This document shows, in pieces, positions 10,251-21,813 of a DNA stretch of 64,000 nucleotides. How positions within the stretch are numbered: the stretch's first letter is position 1; each line of letters starts with the position of its first letter. The DNA is from Aphrophora alni (Eukaryota > Arthropoda > Insecta > Hemiptera > Aphrophoridae), in assembly GCA_963513935.1 (NCBI GenBank), contig OY740774.1:83414890-83478889 (forward strand), in the 5' to 3' direction. The notes below the pieces were generated by a model that searched no databases, had not been told where the DNA came from, and was given only the letters and a program-made list of their open reading frames with translations. Position numbers and translations under genes: made by a program.

Positions 10251-10784
10251 TATTTGTTAAAATCGGTCAACACGATTGCGCTGTAGACCACTGTACAACG
10301 ACAGACATTCTAAAAACGAATGTTTTTGATTCACGGGACATCGTATCTCCACAAAAAACTCGACATCAACTGTTTGATTAATCACTAAACTTTCCCTATA
10401 CTATGTGAGTGAAATACTATGGAAATAATAATTAATATGAGCAATTAAGAAACACTGCATTGTGAATCATCTTAATACAATAATGTTTTGGCTGTTATTT
10501 TGCTTTAGATGGTGAGAATTCCAAGTTTTAATTATCTCAACAAAACCTTTAAAATGATATATCACCTCTTGAAGTTAAAAATTGAAAAATGATAGCTCAT
10601 AGAAGCATAATCGCAGTACAAAGTGTTTAGCTCTCTTAATACAAAATTAAAAGGAAGTGCAAGTTTCATTTCAGTCACCCTAAAAATCAAAATATCTGAC
10701 TGACTCAGCAACGTCCAGTCCTAACCGCTGTACCTAAATAATATGAAACTTCTCCTTCCATAACTTAAGAACCCACTAAGAAGA
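10251..10784. other. Unassigned noncoding DNA
   Basis: A family D-like fragment may be present near 10285-10320 (TTGCGCTGTAGACCACTGTA). No ORF or structured repeat was recognised in the rest. Confidence 0.25.
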
Positions 10785-11250
10785 GATTTTGTTGGCGTAG
10801 GGTAGGTAAACCTTCCATTCTCCAATGCGCATCCACTGCAAAACAGCCTCATCAGATTCCTACTCTTCATGTTGTTCTGACATCATTCCTCTAACCTACT
10901 TCCCACTCCTGTAACTGTATTTTTCTTGATCTATCCTGTCAGCTCTGTTTCCCCTTAACCTCCCTCCTACTACTCCCGACATTTTCTCTGTTTTCAGTCC
11001 AACCTTACAATGTAAAGCGACTCCTGCTGATGGGATGATGTCGCCCTGAACTCTGTAGGATACTTGGTGATCTCTCACAGAATTTATTCTTACAGGAACA
11101 AGCGAGGTACTGGCAGGTTACTCTAGCTCCTCAAAGGAAACACAAGTTTGTGCAAGATCTCACAGCAACTCAGCTCTGATCAAATGGAGCATGCCCTCCG
11201 TTATCTTCACAATCCAAGTTCTTATTTTATTGTAAGGTTGTTCTCGTTAA
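10785..11250 (+). repeat. Second copy of the repeat seen at 7195-7600
   Basis: It shares CTTCATGTTGTTCTGA, TTTTTCTTGATCTATCCTGTC, a GCTGATGGGATGATG segment and TTGGTGATCTCTCACAG with the copies at 7195 and 19530. There is no intact frame. It is probably the 5' part of the LINE 3' relic unit described at 7195. Confidence 0.55.
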
Positions 11251-11559
11251 ATTGTTTTCAACACCTTAGATCAAGGCCAATGAATAAGATAAAAACAAAA
11301 TAATTATTCCAAACACTTGACTGATTGTATCGGACTTTGTGAATGAACACCGCCACCGCTCCCCATTAAAATACTTGAGTTAGTTTTTATCTATCTAGGA
11401 AATCTAAACACGTGTTCAGCATATAAATAAATTAACATTCGAGCCCGCCCATTCATGAAATGGCAATATATATGTAAAACTAAATTATACAACCGGTTAT
11501 TATGAAAATTAAATCATATTCCTGCCAAACTTCATATCGGCGGCCTTGGCATATACGTC

Positions 11560-12072
11560 TTGTTTTAGAGGTTGGATAAAACTTCGCAGTTATGTGTTTA
11601 CAACCCACTACAGAGCCTGGGCCTCCCCCAACAATCTCCGCCAGTTGACCCTGTCCTACGCTTCAAAGATCCAATTCCCGATCCCGAAAATGTTTCTTTC
11701 GTCCAAGTTCACCCCATCCAGCTACCTTCTTTCCTCCTCTTATAAAGCATCTCTGTCATCAACGTTTTGACATTTCGGTGTCGTTCAATCTTGCGACATA
11801 ACCAGCCCAGCAGAGCCTCTCTAATTTAGTAAACCTGGACACATCTTTATATTGGTCACAGAGCTCTTTGTTATTTCTCCTTCTCCAAACCTTTTCATCC
11901 CTGACCCGCAGATTTTCCTTAAAACAATTCTTTCAACTAAATGGAGTTGATCAACATCATCGCCCAAGTTTCGACATGCAGTTTTCGAACTTACAAGTGA
12001 TTTCTTGGTCTTCTTAAAGATAACCTTAAATTGATACACCAATCCAAAATAGCATCTCTTAGGATTCATTCT
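11560..12072 (-). pseudogene. LINE reverse transcriptase C-terminal relic
   Basis: On the minus strand the frame begins RNRMNPKRCYFGLVYQFK and continues through LVERIVLRKICGSG, then, after stops and shifts, a GLVMSQD region, a LDGVNLDERNIFGIGNW region and WRRLLGEAQAL. This is the thumb and tail of a LINE reverse transcriptase. The palm of the same copy lies at 12816-13130, separated by a family D insertion. Confidence 0.65.
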
Positions 12073-12079
12073 ATTTCTT

Positions 12080-12808
12080 ATTGTGTAAACGCAAAAACTC
12101 TCTCGGTCATCATCGCATTATAAAAAAAACAACACAAATAATAAAGACCCGTAGCTCTAGAATACTCAGGATTAGAAAAGAACAAGAGTTGGTCAAAAGA
12201 GACCTAATATATCTACTAACTTTGTCATCTGTCATCATAGAGAGATTGGGTTGATACAATTACATGCAGATTTCTAACGATCTAATTTATCATTATAAGT
12301 CGAAAAACACACAAGACATGAACAAAAAACTGTTTAAAATGGACGCCATTTTTACATTTTCAATTAGATTTTTCTGAATTTCAATAGGATTCTATGTGAG
12401 CACACTGTTCTATTCCAAATTTATTGTTGCTAACCTTATTCTTGTGGACGCTATCGTTCTTACGTACAGACGACAACGACGAATGATGGACTTTCGGTTT
12501 TTTGAGGTCATGAATAGTTGAAGATCAGTTAAAAAATGGTGGTCAAAATGTTGGACGATTACCTAACCTATACTTTGTATACTAGGTAAATAAGAGGAAG
12601 AAAAGACCATAAAATAAAGACTCATAGCCTTAGAATACCCAAATAGTGTCGGGTCGGAAAAGAACAAGAGTTGGTCAAGAGAGACCCGATTGGAAGAATG
12701 AAAGAAAGGGATATCACCCAAGTATACAGTACATGAAAATAGGTGTAGATCAACTCAGGATTGCCAAGCCCGTACTAATTAAGTTCATTTAACCCTAAGG
12801 GATATTCC
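12080..12808 (+). repeat. Family D copy inserted into a LINE, with both ends visible
   Basis: The two halves of the LINE are separated by 729 bp that starts near ACTCTCTCGGTCATCATCGC and ends near GCCCGTACTAATTAAG and CCCTAAGGGATATTCC. The candidate target duplication is ATTTCTT at 12073-12079 and 12809-12815. The copy holds two end modules (each with AACAAGAGTTGGTCAA) around a reversed internal module (12210-12590). This is the best view of where family D begins and ends. Confidence 0.65.
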
Positions 12809-12815
12809 ATTTCTT

Positions 12816-13130
12816 GAAATACATTATTCTCGGCATTTAATTTGGATCCCGGATAAATAAAATGCTCCACTCCCTCGAATTTGTATGATCCAATCTCAAG
12901 ACAAGTTTCTGACCGCCTACTCCACTAACCCGCAATATATTTTGTTTTATTTTCATTTAATCGTACCTCAAGTTAACTTGCGCCTCCCTCCAGTGTCAGA
13001 AATGCTTATTTCAAAGCTGATTCAGTCTCAAGATCATCAGCGTATCCGAGCAGTTGGACAAGTCTATTAAATATTATCCCGGTAATCTGTATGTCCGATT
13101 TCGAATTGCCTTCTCCACTGCAATGCCTTG
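12816..13130 (-). pseudogene. LINE reverse transcriptase palm relic
   Basis: The minus-strand reading contains LVQLLGYADDLE, the catalytic YADD box, followed by a LNENKTKYIAG region and a IGSYKFEGVEHFIYPGS region, which match palm motifs C and D and the following FEVV.FYLGS box of LINE reverse transcriptases. Stops and a frameshift are present. It continues at 12072 across the family D insertion. Confidence 0.7.
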
Positions 13131-13406
13131 TCTTTCCACCAGTCGTTATGTGTGTACCCTATAGTATTTTAGTCAGGTGATGATTAAAAGTAATAAGATC
13201 AAAGTGGCAGATTATTATTTTATTTTTTTTTCACATACTTTCTAGAGAGAATGTTATCTAAACTGTAAAAAAGCATGCACAAACTTTCTCATTTAACCAT
13301 CTCCATAACCAACCACAAATATTTATTACAAAAAAATATTAGTTCAGTAGTTGTAAGTAAAAAATGATAATAAACCATTGACGCAGTCATTGACAGATAT
13401 ATTTAT

Positions 13407-13920
13407 ATACAGGGTGTTTCAAAAATATTGTATTTTAACTTCGGAATGAAATAAACGTTCATAGAAACATATGTCCGCAAACGCCTTGTTATCTCTCTCT
13501 CTCGGCCAGATTGTGTTATTTCGAAAAATTAATCTATTTCGAAATTATTAAGATTGCGAGTTAAAATTTGGTATACACATTTTTTACGTTACGTTTTACT
13601 TGTATCAAAATGTTATCATTATATTTAAAAAATGGCGGCCGTTCGAAAGTTTTTGAAAGTAAACGTTTTAGTTTCGATGTTTAATACTACAAATTTCAAA
13701 CCGGCGCCATTTTGAAAATTAATAAGATGAAGTTTTGATTCTTGGTATTCTAGTAAAAGGTAGTATATAAAATCTGTATACCAACTTTCGACTTAAAATG
13801 GTAATAATTTCTAAAGTTAACATTGTTTTTCGAAAAAACATAAAATGGCAGACAGAAAGATAACAAAGCGTTTTCGGACATATGTTTATAAGTACTTTAC
13901 CTTAATTTTGATGGCCTTAC
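13407..13920. mobile_element. Palindromic Tc1/mariner-type MITE
   Basis: The left end reads ATACAGGGTGTTTCAAAAAT. Inverted arms pair AAACATATGTCCG (left) with CGGACATATGTTT (right) and continue to a centre with AAAATGGCGGCCG opposed to GGCGCCATTTTG. The outermost right arm is diverged, so that end is approximate. Confidence 0.6.
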
Positions 13921-14659
13921 TCACCTTATCACCTGAATCAGACGTATAACGAGGCGGACTTATGATTACAGGACATTTTTATTTATTGATACCTTGAATC
14001 ACTTCCCGAAATCAGGATTAATATATTTTTTAACACCCAGTATTTAAATACGGCATAAACTTGTTTCACTTGTGGTCTTGTACAAATTTTGTATTTGATT
14101 AAAATCGAGCTTTCAACGTTCATTTTTGTTTTTTCAATCATTCCTGATACGTAATTTTGTGTATGGTTGTGATTCCATTAAAATTTGAAAGAAATAGGTA
14201 GAAAGAATTTCATTAAATTTAATTTTTCTAAAATTGGCTTTACCGATTTAGTTTGATCCAACTGCCCGAAGGCCGATTTTTTGGTTTTTTACCCATACGG
14301 TACCTTACAAAACGTCATTTTTTGAGAGATGGCGAACAATACATTATTTTTGGGCCAAAAGAGGCTACACGAGCAAATTTGATGAAAATCGTAATTATGT
14401 TCATTTTTCCTTATAGAAGCTGCTCCCAAAATTTGAGATAAAAAAATTGAAAGAAGTCCCGAGAAAAGGTCTAAATATTGACCCACAACCAAATTTGATT
14501 AAAATAGAACCAGGCGTGTGGGGACTGTATAGCACGATGACGCACGCCAGACAGACATCATTCCAAAAACCACTGGTATATCTGCCAAAACCCAACATAG
14601 ATTTTTTGACCAATGACACGAGTTTCTCTATATGCGAGAAAATAATAATTAAATGTCGT
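13921..14659. other. Noncoding DNA with a possible low-copy repeat
   Basis: Segments such as ACCAAATTTGATTAAAAT (14488-14506) recur near 62637 in a similar context, so a diverged repeat is likely. Short frames here overlap on both strands and show no domain; I do not call a gene. Confidence 0.3.
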
Positions 14660-14965
14660 CTGTAAGTAAGGGCCATAAAACTGAAGATATGAAGATGAAA
14701 TTTGCTACGGGAGACTATAGTGTACTCATATTTATAAAAATTGATTTAAAACGTCAAAGTGGCGATCTTATTTAGTGTGTTATTTAACATACGAAATTAA
14801 ATCATTACAATTCTGCATGTAATGCTATCAACCCTATCTGATGAAAAATGACAAAGTTAGTAGATATATTAAGTCTTTCTTGACCAACTGTTGTTCTTTT
14901 CTGACGCTGAAGCTATTGTATACTATTTTTTCATTATTTATAAAGTAATGATGACCGGGAAGTTG
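14660..14965 (+). repeat. Family D fragment
   Basis: Landmarks in plus order are GGAGACTATAGTGTACTCAT, ATGCTATCAACCC, then ACCAACTGTTGTTCTTTTCT. It joins the internal module directly to the end module. Confidence 0.6.
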
Positions 14966-15109
14966 TTTACTTTAAAATAATAACAACAAGAAATATAATG
15001 ACAAATAACAGTTCCTATGAGATTTGCTGCATAAATTTAAGCTTGAAGTTTTCTTTAAAAAATACCAAACTATGTCCCAAATAAGTCCCAAATTATAAAG
15101 CCGAGACTT
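14966..15109. other. Unassigned noncoding DNA
   Basis: A short AT-rich interval between a family D fragment and a LINE relic. Nothing recognised. Confidence 0.3.
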
Positions 15110-16020
15110 GGACTTGACAAGTTTCAGATATATGAAAATCTGCGGGATTATCAGAAAATGACAAGTTTGGAAGAGGGAAATAACAAAGCGCTTTGTGACC
15201 TGTATATGGATGTGTCCATGTTTATTAAATTAGATACACTCTGCCGGGCTGGCCATGTTGTAAGAATGGACGAATCTGAAATGGCAAGAAGTTGATGACA
15301 GATGCAGTGGCGGATCTAATCAACGGGGGGGGGGCTTTCGGGCTGAAGCCCCCCGAAACCTCTAAATTTTTTTTTGAAAGAATTTAAATTTTATAGCAAT
15401 ATATTTAGTTTGAAACTCGTAAAATATATTCATTAGCAGCAAGAATGACCTAATTCCACTACTACGTCTTCAATTGTATGATATCCGTTAACGTTTTAAT
15501 ACTTTGTATAATGTCTTACATTGCCTGCAATCAATCAACATAAAATATTTTGATTTTTGTGCCCGCTCCGTTTATCTAGTTTGATTGAAACGATACGCGC
15601 ACTATCGAGGACGCGCATACAGTGACTCAGCGGTTAAACTAAACGTGTTATTGTTTGTGTTGTGGAAATGTCTAAACGTAAACAGACAAATCTTCAAGGA
15701 CCCAAAGAAGAGTAAAAGTGAAGACGTTCACATGCAAGATGGCGCCGGCGCTGGTCCATCGACAAGTCTGAAAACCTTTAATATGAAACACACGTTTTTA
15801 CTCCATAAAACAACGTTAAACTAATGTCGCTTTCATTATATGAAAGTCCTTTTACAAAATTTTCCTCCGTTCAACCCCCCCCCCCCAAATAAAATTCTAG
15901 ATCCGCCACTGGACAGATGTGCTTTATAGGAGAAGGAATGTCGACAGACCGAAGAGAAGATGGCTGAATCAAGTGAAGTTGGACGCAAGAAACATCCTTG
16001 AAATCGAAAATCGAATTAAA
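15110..16020 (+). pseudogene. LINE reverse transcriptase C-terminal relic, split by a hAT MITE
   Basis: Upstream of the MITE the frame reads ALCDLYMDVSMFIKLDTLCR followed by AGHVVRMDESEMAR. Downstream it reads DVLYRRRNVDRPKRRWLNQV and LDARNILEIEN. Removing the MITE and one copy of its duplication restores a nearly continuous LINE tail (GHV.RM ... RNVGRPK.RW), with a one-base deletion left over. It is related to the tail relic at 11560. Confidence 0.75.
15305..15911. mobile_element. Non-autonomous hAT-type element
   Basis: The 607-bp element has 14-bp terminal inverted repeats, CAGTGGCGGATCTA, and a perfect 8-bp target duplication, GACAGATG, at 15297-15304 and 15912-15919. Both are standard for hAT transposons. 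Near 15668 it keeps a start, MSKRKQTNL, followed after a frameshift by KDPKKSKSEDV. This looks like the N-terminus of a ZMYM/TTF-type hAT transposase, so it is probably an internal-deletion derivative of an autonomous element. G-runs and C-runs lie just inside each end. Confidence 0.88.
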
Positions 16021-16039
16021 AATGTTAAAATGACGGCCA

Positions 16040-16480
16040 TATTGAACAGTTTTTGCTCATATCTCGTGTGTAATTCAACTTATTACACACTAGTAAGATA
16101 AAAATTTGCAGATTTTAATTCTGCACGTAGTAGTACCAACCCAACCACTCTACGATAAAAAATAGCGAAATTATTGTCAAAATGTAGGCCTAATTTAGAT
16201 TCCTGAACCCCCAAGGAAACATGATATTCGTCTGGTTACGAGATCCAGCAAGGCCGAGACACGGTTACGAGCGTAACGAGTGAAGGCTTCCTACAACTTC
16301 TAGGCTGCTAGATCCCAGCCGACGTCAAGAAAGTAGTGTACACAATTACGTGCTTCAGAAAACATGTATAACAACTGTTTTAAACAAATTTACCTTACTG
16401 GATTAGACGCCTTGATTTACCAATACATTTACCATTACCAACTTTTGGGCATTACATTTAAAACCAATATCTAAAAGAAC
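16040..16480 (+). repeat. Family D copy
   Basis: Ordered landmarks are GCTCATATCTCGTGTGTAAT, TCTGCACGTAGTAGTACCAA, a GAGCGTAACGAGTGAAGGCT segment, CACAATTACGTGCTTCAGAA, and CTTACTGGATTAGACG. It extends the family beyond the end of the 1085 copy. Confidence 0.65.
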
Positions 16481-16489
16481 ACTACCGCG

Positions 16490-16760
16490 GGCAATAAAAA
16501 CGGCTGCTACTCAAAGGTCTCATCACAATCAGAGGGCGGAACTGAATATTTATAACTGTTGAAGACTACCTACAGACTTGGCATCCGCAGGTCGGACGTC
16601 TGCCCACTCTGTAACAACTGAAGACGTCAACTCCCTCATACTGGCCTGAGCCGCCTTCACTCACCCAGACCACACACAAGATCCCCTTGTCAACGCCTAC
16701 TAGGAAGCACAATATCGGTTGGGCGTTGTCTTCAACAAAACAAGAAAGTTATTGCTAAGA
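16490..16760 (+). pseudogene. Possible LINE C-terminal (post-RNase H) relic
   Basis: One frame reads YRLGIRRSDVCPLCNN, resembling the cysteine-rich tail after RNase H in R1/Jockey-like LINEs, and another frame continues LILA and VVFNKTRKLL. Stops are frequent. Evidence is limited to this cysteine motif. Confidence 0.35.
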
Positions 16761-18733
16761 TACTCATATTTTACGAGATCCTGGACACAAGTTCAGGCCC
16801 TCATAAAATATGAGTATACTTAGTTTCGTCAACATACTCATAATTGGAAAATAATTTAATAATAATTTTGTTCCACTTTCTCACAAATACGTAGTTGTAT
16901 CCACAAAAAAACTATATCTGGTTTTTGTGGATATAACCGTTTGGACCTGGTGAGTCAATGTGTCATGTTGTTACAGAATGATGTCAATCTGTCATATGTG
17001 TAGTTCTTTACAGCGTGGTTTGATTGTAATAAAATTTGCTATTTGGACTATTCTGATATATTTTGCTCAATTATAGCCTCTTACAACTCAAATAAAGCGT
17101 ATTGGTTGCCATTTCTTAAAAACGCAAGGTACAGTATCCTCAAGGTAGGAATGTGTCTGGGGTGGAGAGAAAAAGAAGGGCCCCCACACTTCGTTTGTTG
17201 CGGTTGCTTTCAGCGGTACAACCCCAATAAAAAAATATAGACCTCAAATGCTCCTGTGTAAATGCCTACCCTATTTTCGTTTATTTTATTGGTGTAAATA
17301 AGAATAAAACGTTTAGAAAATTAAACTTTTAAGAATTAACTTGTACTTAAACTTTAAGAATTAAATGTAGCTAAGCAGTAATTTGTTTACCTAGTTTTCT
17401 TAGAATGGGTTGTACCGTCATGTCATGTTAAAGGAAGCAAGTAGAAGGGAGGACACGCCCATTACACCAGACACACTCCTAGTCTGAGGCTACTGTAAAA
17501 TGAGTTATCGGTAAAGAAAACCCAAAATCTGCCATGGGGCTGTTATAAAATACGTAATTTATCAAAATTAGTTGTAACAATTTACATACCTAGTGAAATG
17601 TAAAGGTTGACCCAGAAAAATGGCGGACCAAAAAAATATAAGAAATAGACATATGGTTTTAATGAAAAATATATTTATTTTTCAAAGAGGTTTAAAATAA
17701 GGTTTAATATAAGACATCTCTTACTAAACATTTTTAAGTTTTTCAAAATATTAACTTTTTGGGGGCAAGAAAAATTTGTATAAATTATGGTCATGAGGCA
17801 ATAATCACCTCAGATTGCAATTTTAAATTCTCTGCAGACTAAAAATTGGTCAGTTTAATTAATTTATTAAAAACATTGTAGTATATACAGGATGTTTTGT
17901 AAACACTTTTTAGGTCCGCCATTTTGAAACGGTTAAATATTTTAAAACAAAATTTTCGTCAAAAAGTTTCTTTTTACAAGATCTTTAAAATGAGGTATCA
18001 TACACCATATTCTGACATTCTAAAGTTATTGTGAAAAAACAAATAGCTTTAAAAAATCTGTTATCTCCCGCCATTTTGAAACCGTCAGAGATATTACAAA
18101 ACTGTACATACAAAAAAAAATGTTTGTTTTTAAAAAGACCTTTAAACTGATGTGAAACATGGTATAGGTTGCTATTTAATAATTTTGACTTAGAGCAATT
18201 TATAATTCAAGTAATATATGATGATTTTTAAAATTTGGAAAATGGGAAGGAAAGTGCCCTTAGCTCATATTTTCTCCAAGGGTATGTTATTCGCTAGCTT
18301 TTGATACAAATCTAATTTTTCTCGTATGTAAAGGGTAGATACAATAAAATAAACTGTAAAAACCGAAATTTGAAACATTTTGGGGAACCCTGAACATACG
18401 GATTTTAAAACTTTTGAGCCAAAATTTTGAGATTTGAACCCGGGAACTCCAGTGTTGGCACACTCTGTACATAAAATTAAATGACACTATTTTAAATGGA
18501 TTCCTTGCATGCGATTTAGGGGGTGGGGGTGGTTTTGTTTACCTGTAGCTCTAACCGTTCTCTCTTTATATATTGTGGACTCCTTACCAGACTCATCCTG
18601 TATATATATAACGGTTCAGGAGTCCCCTGGACAGGCGTCATTAAAAGGGTCGATTTCAATCAAACGTTGGTGACACAAGAGAAGGAACTATTTACACTGA
18701 AGACCGTGGGTACTTGGTGGTATTCCATTATAA
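16761..18733. other. Noncoding DNA with several GCCATTTTG motifs
   Basis: A possible solo MITE end, ATATACAGGATGTTTTGTAA, is near 17884, and CATCCTGTATATATATA near 18593 could be a partner, but only about nine bases match. Opposed copies of GGTCCGCCATTTTGAAAC and AAAATGGCGGACC at 17620 and 17915 suggest a decayed palindromic element. No gene is supported. Confidence 0.3.
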
Positions 18734-19318
18734 TAATTAAAACAACAACTTTTTAGTATACCACAAAATTATTGAAACTTCCCGACCATGGTTTTGCTAG
18801 TTACAGCATTGTCAAGGTATGAATAATAAAATGTACAGTTAGTTCACCATACATACAATAACTGAGTATTCCCCTTTGTTAACCTAAAAACGGAACGTAA
18901 GAGGGGATGAAAAGAATTATGACCTGGCTAAAGATTTAAGGACTGGTTAATTATTTAATTGTAATTTGATATAAATAATTTTAGATAATATATCTAATAA
19001 ATCTAGGAAATTAAATCATCTAAAAAATTTAGAAGTTAATAGAATTAAACTCTTCTAAAAAGTTTTAGTTTTAAATGAACAATTAGAATTAATTAACTAC
19101 CGAGTCCTTAAACCTTTAGCCAGGTCATAATCCTTTTGACAACCGCTCTACATTCCGTTTTTAGATTAACAAAGGGGAATACCCAGCTGTTGTATGTATG
19201 GTGAACTGTACTTTTCTTTTATTCTTGTAAGATACCTTGACAATGCTGTAACTAGCTAAACCATGGTCGACAAGTTTCAATTATTTTTTGTTTATACAAA
19301 AAAGTTTTATTTTAATTA
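18734..19318. mobile_element. Palindromic foldback/MITE-like element
   Basis: The arms begin TAATTAAAACAACAAC and end GTTTTATTTTAATTA. Inward pairing includes CGACCATGGTTTTGCTAGTT with AACTAGCTAAACCATGGTCG, then CATACATACAATAACTGAG with its inverse near 19188, then CCCCTTTGTTAA with its inverse, down to an AT-rich loop near 19000-19060. There is no coding capacity and no clear target duplication. A fragment of one arm recurs at 29155-29200. Confidence 0.7.
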
Positions 19319-19529
19319 TCAAGAGAAGGGACTTCAGGGTTTTATTAAATTTTTTTTGAAAGAGAACGTCTATTACTCATTTTCACTTTCTTTATTGACA
19401 ACTACATAAATGACATTTTTGTAACAATTAATTTTGTTTCGTTTTAGATATGGGTGAGTGGGAAGGTGTGTTAAATATTTTTACATTGTTTATTAGTTAA
19501 TTTAGTCTCCTATTACTGTTTCTGGACAT
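19319..19529. other. Unassigned noncoding DNA
   Basis: AT-rich interval without a recognised feature. Confidence 0.3.
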
Positions 19530-20290
19530 CCACTACAAACAGTCTCCTCAGATCCCTACTCTTCATGTTGCTCTGAGGTTTTTCCTGTGAGAAACACTAC
19601 TTCCTACTCTCGTGCAATTGAATCTTTCTCAATCTATTCTGTCATCTTAACTCCACCCTCCTTTCTTCTGTTATCAGCTCAAACCTACAGTGTAAAGAGA
19701 TCTGTGCTAATGAGATGAATGACACCGGAGATAAGATGTGTCATACAGAGCTTGTGAGAGGTGACCTCTCACAGTATTTAGCCTTACCCGACCATTCCGG
19801 GCTCTGGCCGGATGGACACAAGTTTGTGTAGGATGTCGTCATAACTCAACGTGGTGATCCAATGAAGCATGACCTCCATGATAACTCCATGGCGAGTCGA
19901 GACCTACTCGTCAACGTAGAGATAATAAACCTAACACGCCACTTCTGATGGAAGAAACGCCCAACAAAGTGAGGAAGACAGGCCAGAAAGCCATCAGAAA
20001 CATCAAGGACAACCTTGTGGGATCGACGACCCACTGAGAAGTGGCAGGAGTAAGATGGAGTTCACCAGCCCAGAACAAGTTACCAGAGGAAGCCAATAGA
20101 AAAGTGTTGGATCGAATAGAACACAAGTGTACCTTTAACCTCTTTCACATGCTGCATTTCCTAATGCAGTTGGAGCTGGAGAGGCTTCTATAGACAGGAT
20201 GTCCAGTCTTAGGGGACACAATAGATGTCTAGAGATCGTAATGCATTCACCTCTCATCACTACTACTTGAACCTTATTCTAAAATCAGGC
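19530..20290 (+). repeat. Third copy of the LINE-associated repeat seen at 7195
   Basis: It shares AGTCTCCTCAGATCCCTAC, CTTCATGTTGCTCTGAGGTT, AATCTATTCTGTCATC and, near the 3' end, a TTTAACCTCTTTCACATGCT segment matching CTTAACCCTTTCATATGCT at 8123-8141. It thus shows the 5' and 3' parts as one unit about 0.75-1 kb long. Frames are broken. Confidence 0.55.
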
Positions 20291-20820
20291 TTAACCTGTT
20301 CCCTTTTATTTTGGATGTACATAAAATTCACGAATTTAGCTGTAACATCATTGTTGACCTCCATCGAAATAAATTTAGTCGGAAGTAAAAAAAAATAAAA
20401 ATTATCATCGTGCCATGTTCCGAACTTCACAACTTTGACCCGAACTTAACTCTTGTGCAAACAATTTGTTTTCAAACTCATTTTGGGGGTTATCTCTGGA
20501 GTAGCGGATAAGGAGAGGTCTAAGTTTTTAGAGCATATCGGTGTTATTAAAATTAGCTCTGATCGTATTTTTTATAAAATAATATTTTGTGAGGTGATCG
20601 AGAAACAAGACGATAGGTATCATTATAATACTTTCCCAGACAAGTCATACAAGCAAATTCTCTAATTGTTATCCCCAAAAGTTGGTGTGCTGAGCCTTGT
20701 AGGATATAAATAAATGTTGAGCTTGACTTGTGAGATAATATTAGATAAAATTAAACTCGAACACAAGTTCTCACACAAATTACCTTTACATAATCAAACG
20801 CGTTTCAACGACAAATTCGC
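20291..20820. other. Noncoding DNA with a short unrecognised frame
   Basis: A frame of about 70 codons at 20453-20665 (from a TTG or GTG-type start, no good ATG) matches nothing I recognise. I would not call it a gene. Confidence 0.25.
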
Positions 20821-21805
20821 CATCCTCAATGATATATGAGCAGCTACAATAACTAAACTATAACTTGTGGGATATGTTAAATTGAATTGGTAGAACAAGG
20901 GGTCTTAAATAGGAAAACAGTTGGTTGTTTCATAGGTTTTCTGAACCTCGAAATTGTGTATGACTCTCTAAAAGCTGGCTTGGGAAATAATAATTCACTT
21001 ATTGTTAAGATAACAAATGTTAAAAATATAGCCTATCAATAAATTAAATACAATATTGACTATTTATGTGTTATAAAACCCTAAATTCAACAGGATTCAC
21101 AAAACAATATATGCATAACCGAGATTAATACAGGAGTATTTTAAGAAATTGGTTCTTATTCCCGTGTGTTTCAAACGGAACTTTAGCCAACTTTCGGGCT
21201 TATATCTCGTAAACTAGTAAGAATGAAAAAAAAATAATAAAAAATAAAAAATTCTTACAATCTCGCTTAAAACTCAAACACATCATATAAAATGTAAATT
21301 TGTATAACTTTTAAAGATGGGCAACTTAATGGAAAATGGCGATCGAATCAAATAGACCGTTTTGTTACAGAGAAAAAAGTAGGTAACATCCTCCATTTGA
21401 AGTATACTGTAAATCTTATAGCTTCGGAGATCCCATAGGTGGCCCGGTAAAAAAAATACACTGTATATAAAAAGTCTCAACTCGCTTTGCTCCCGTGTCA
21501 TGGTCTCTGACTTTGAGGCTCTCCGAACTGTATTTGACGGAGCCTCCACTCACTAAGCTCGTGTAGGTGACTCGGTCTTGTTGCCGCCATTTTGACATTT
21601 TAAAATAGATTTAGAACAATAAATTTAAATAGGGTTCTATTTGACAGGGTTAAATACTTTGTAAAAATAAAACTTGATGCTACTCCACCATTATACAATA
21701 AAATACAAACACTACATGTAATGTCCAAGTTGATATCTTGGGTTTTGTAGGAAATGTTAAATTGTATTGATAGATCAAACTTTACTAAAAACTGTTGCTA
21801 CAAAT
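20821..21805 (-). repeat. Family D copies, minus orientation, left of the foldback insertion
   Basis: Landmarks include GGTTTTCTGAACCTCGAAAT at 20934, CTCAACTCGCTTTGCTCC at 21476, GCCTCCACTCACTAAGCTCG at 21543, and GGAAATGTTAAATTGTATTG at 21750. The last segment runs into the target duplication of the element at 21814 and continues at 23085. Confidence 0.65.
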
Positions 21806-21813
21806 GTTTTCTG

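Noticed and set aside
17884..18606. Possible MITE between ACAGGATG and CATCCTGT
   Set aside because: Only about nine bases match at the ends and no arm pairing was found.
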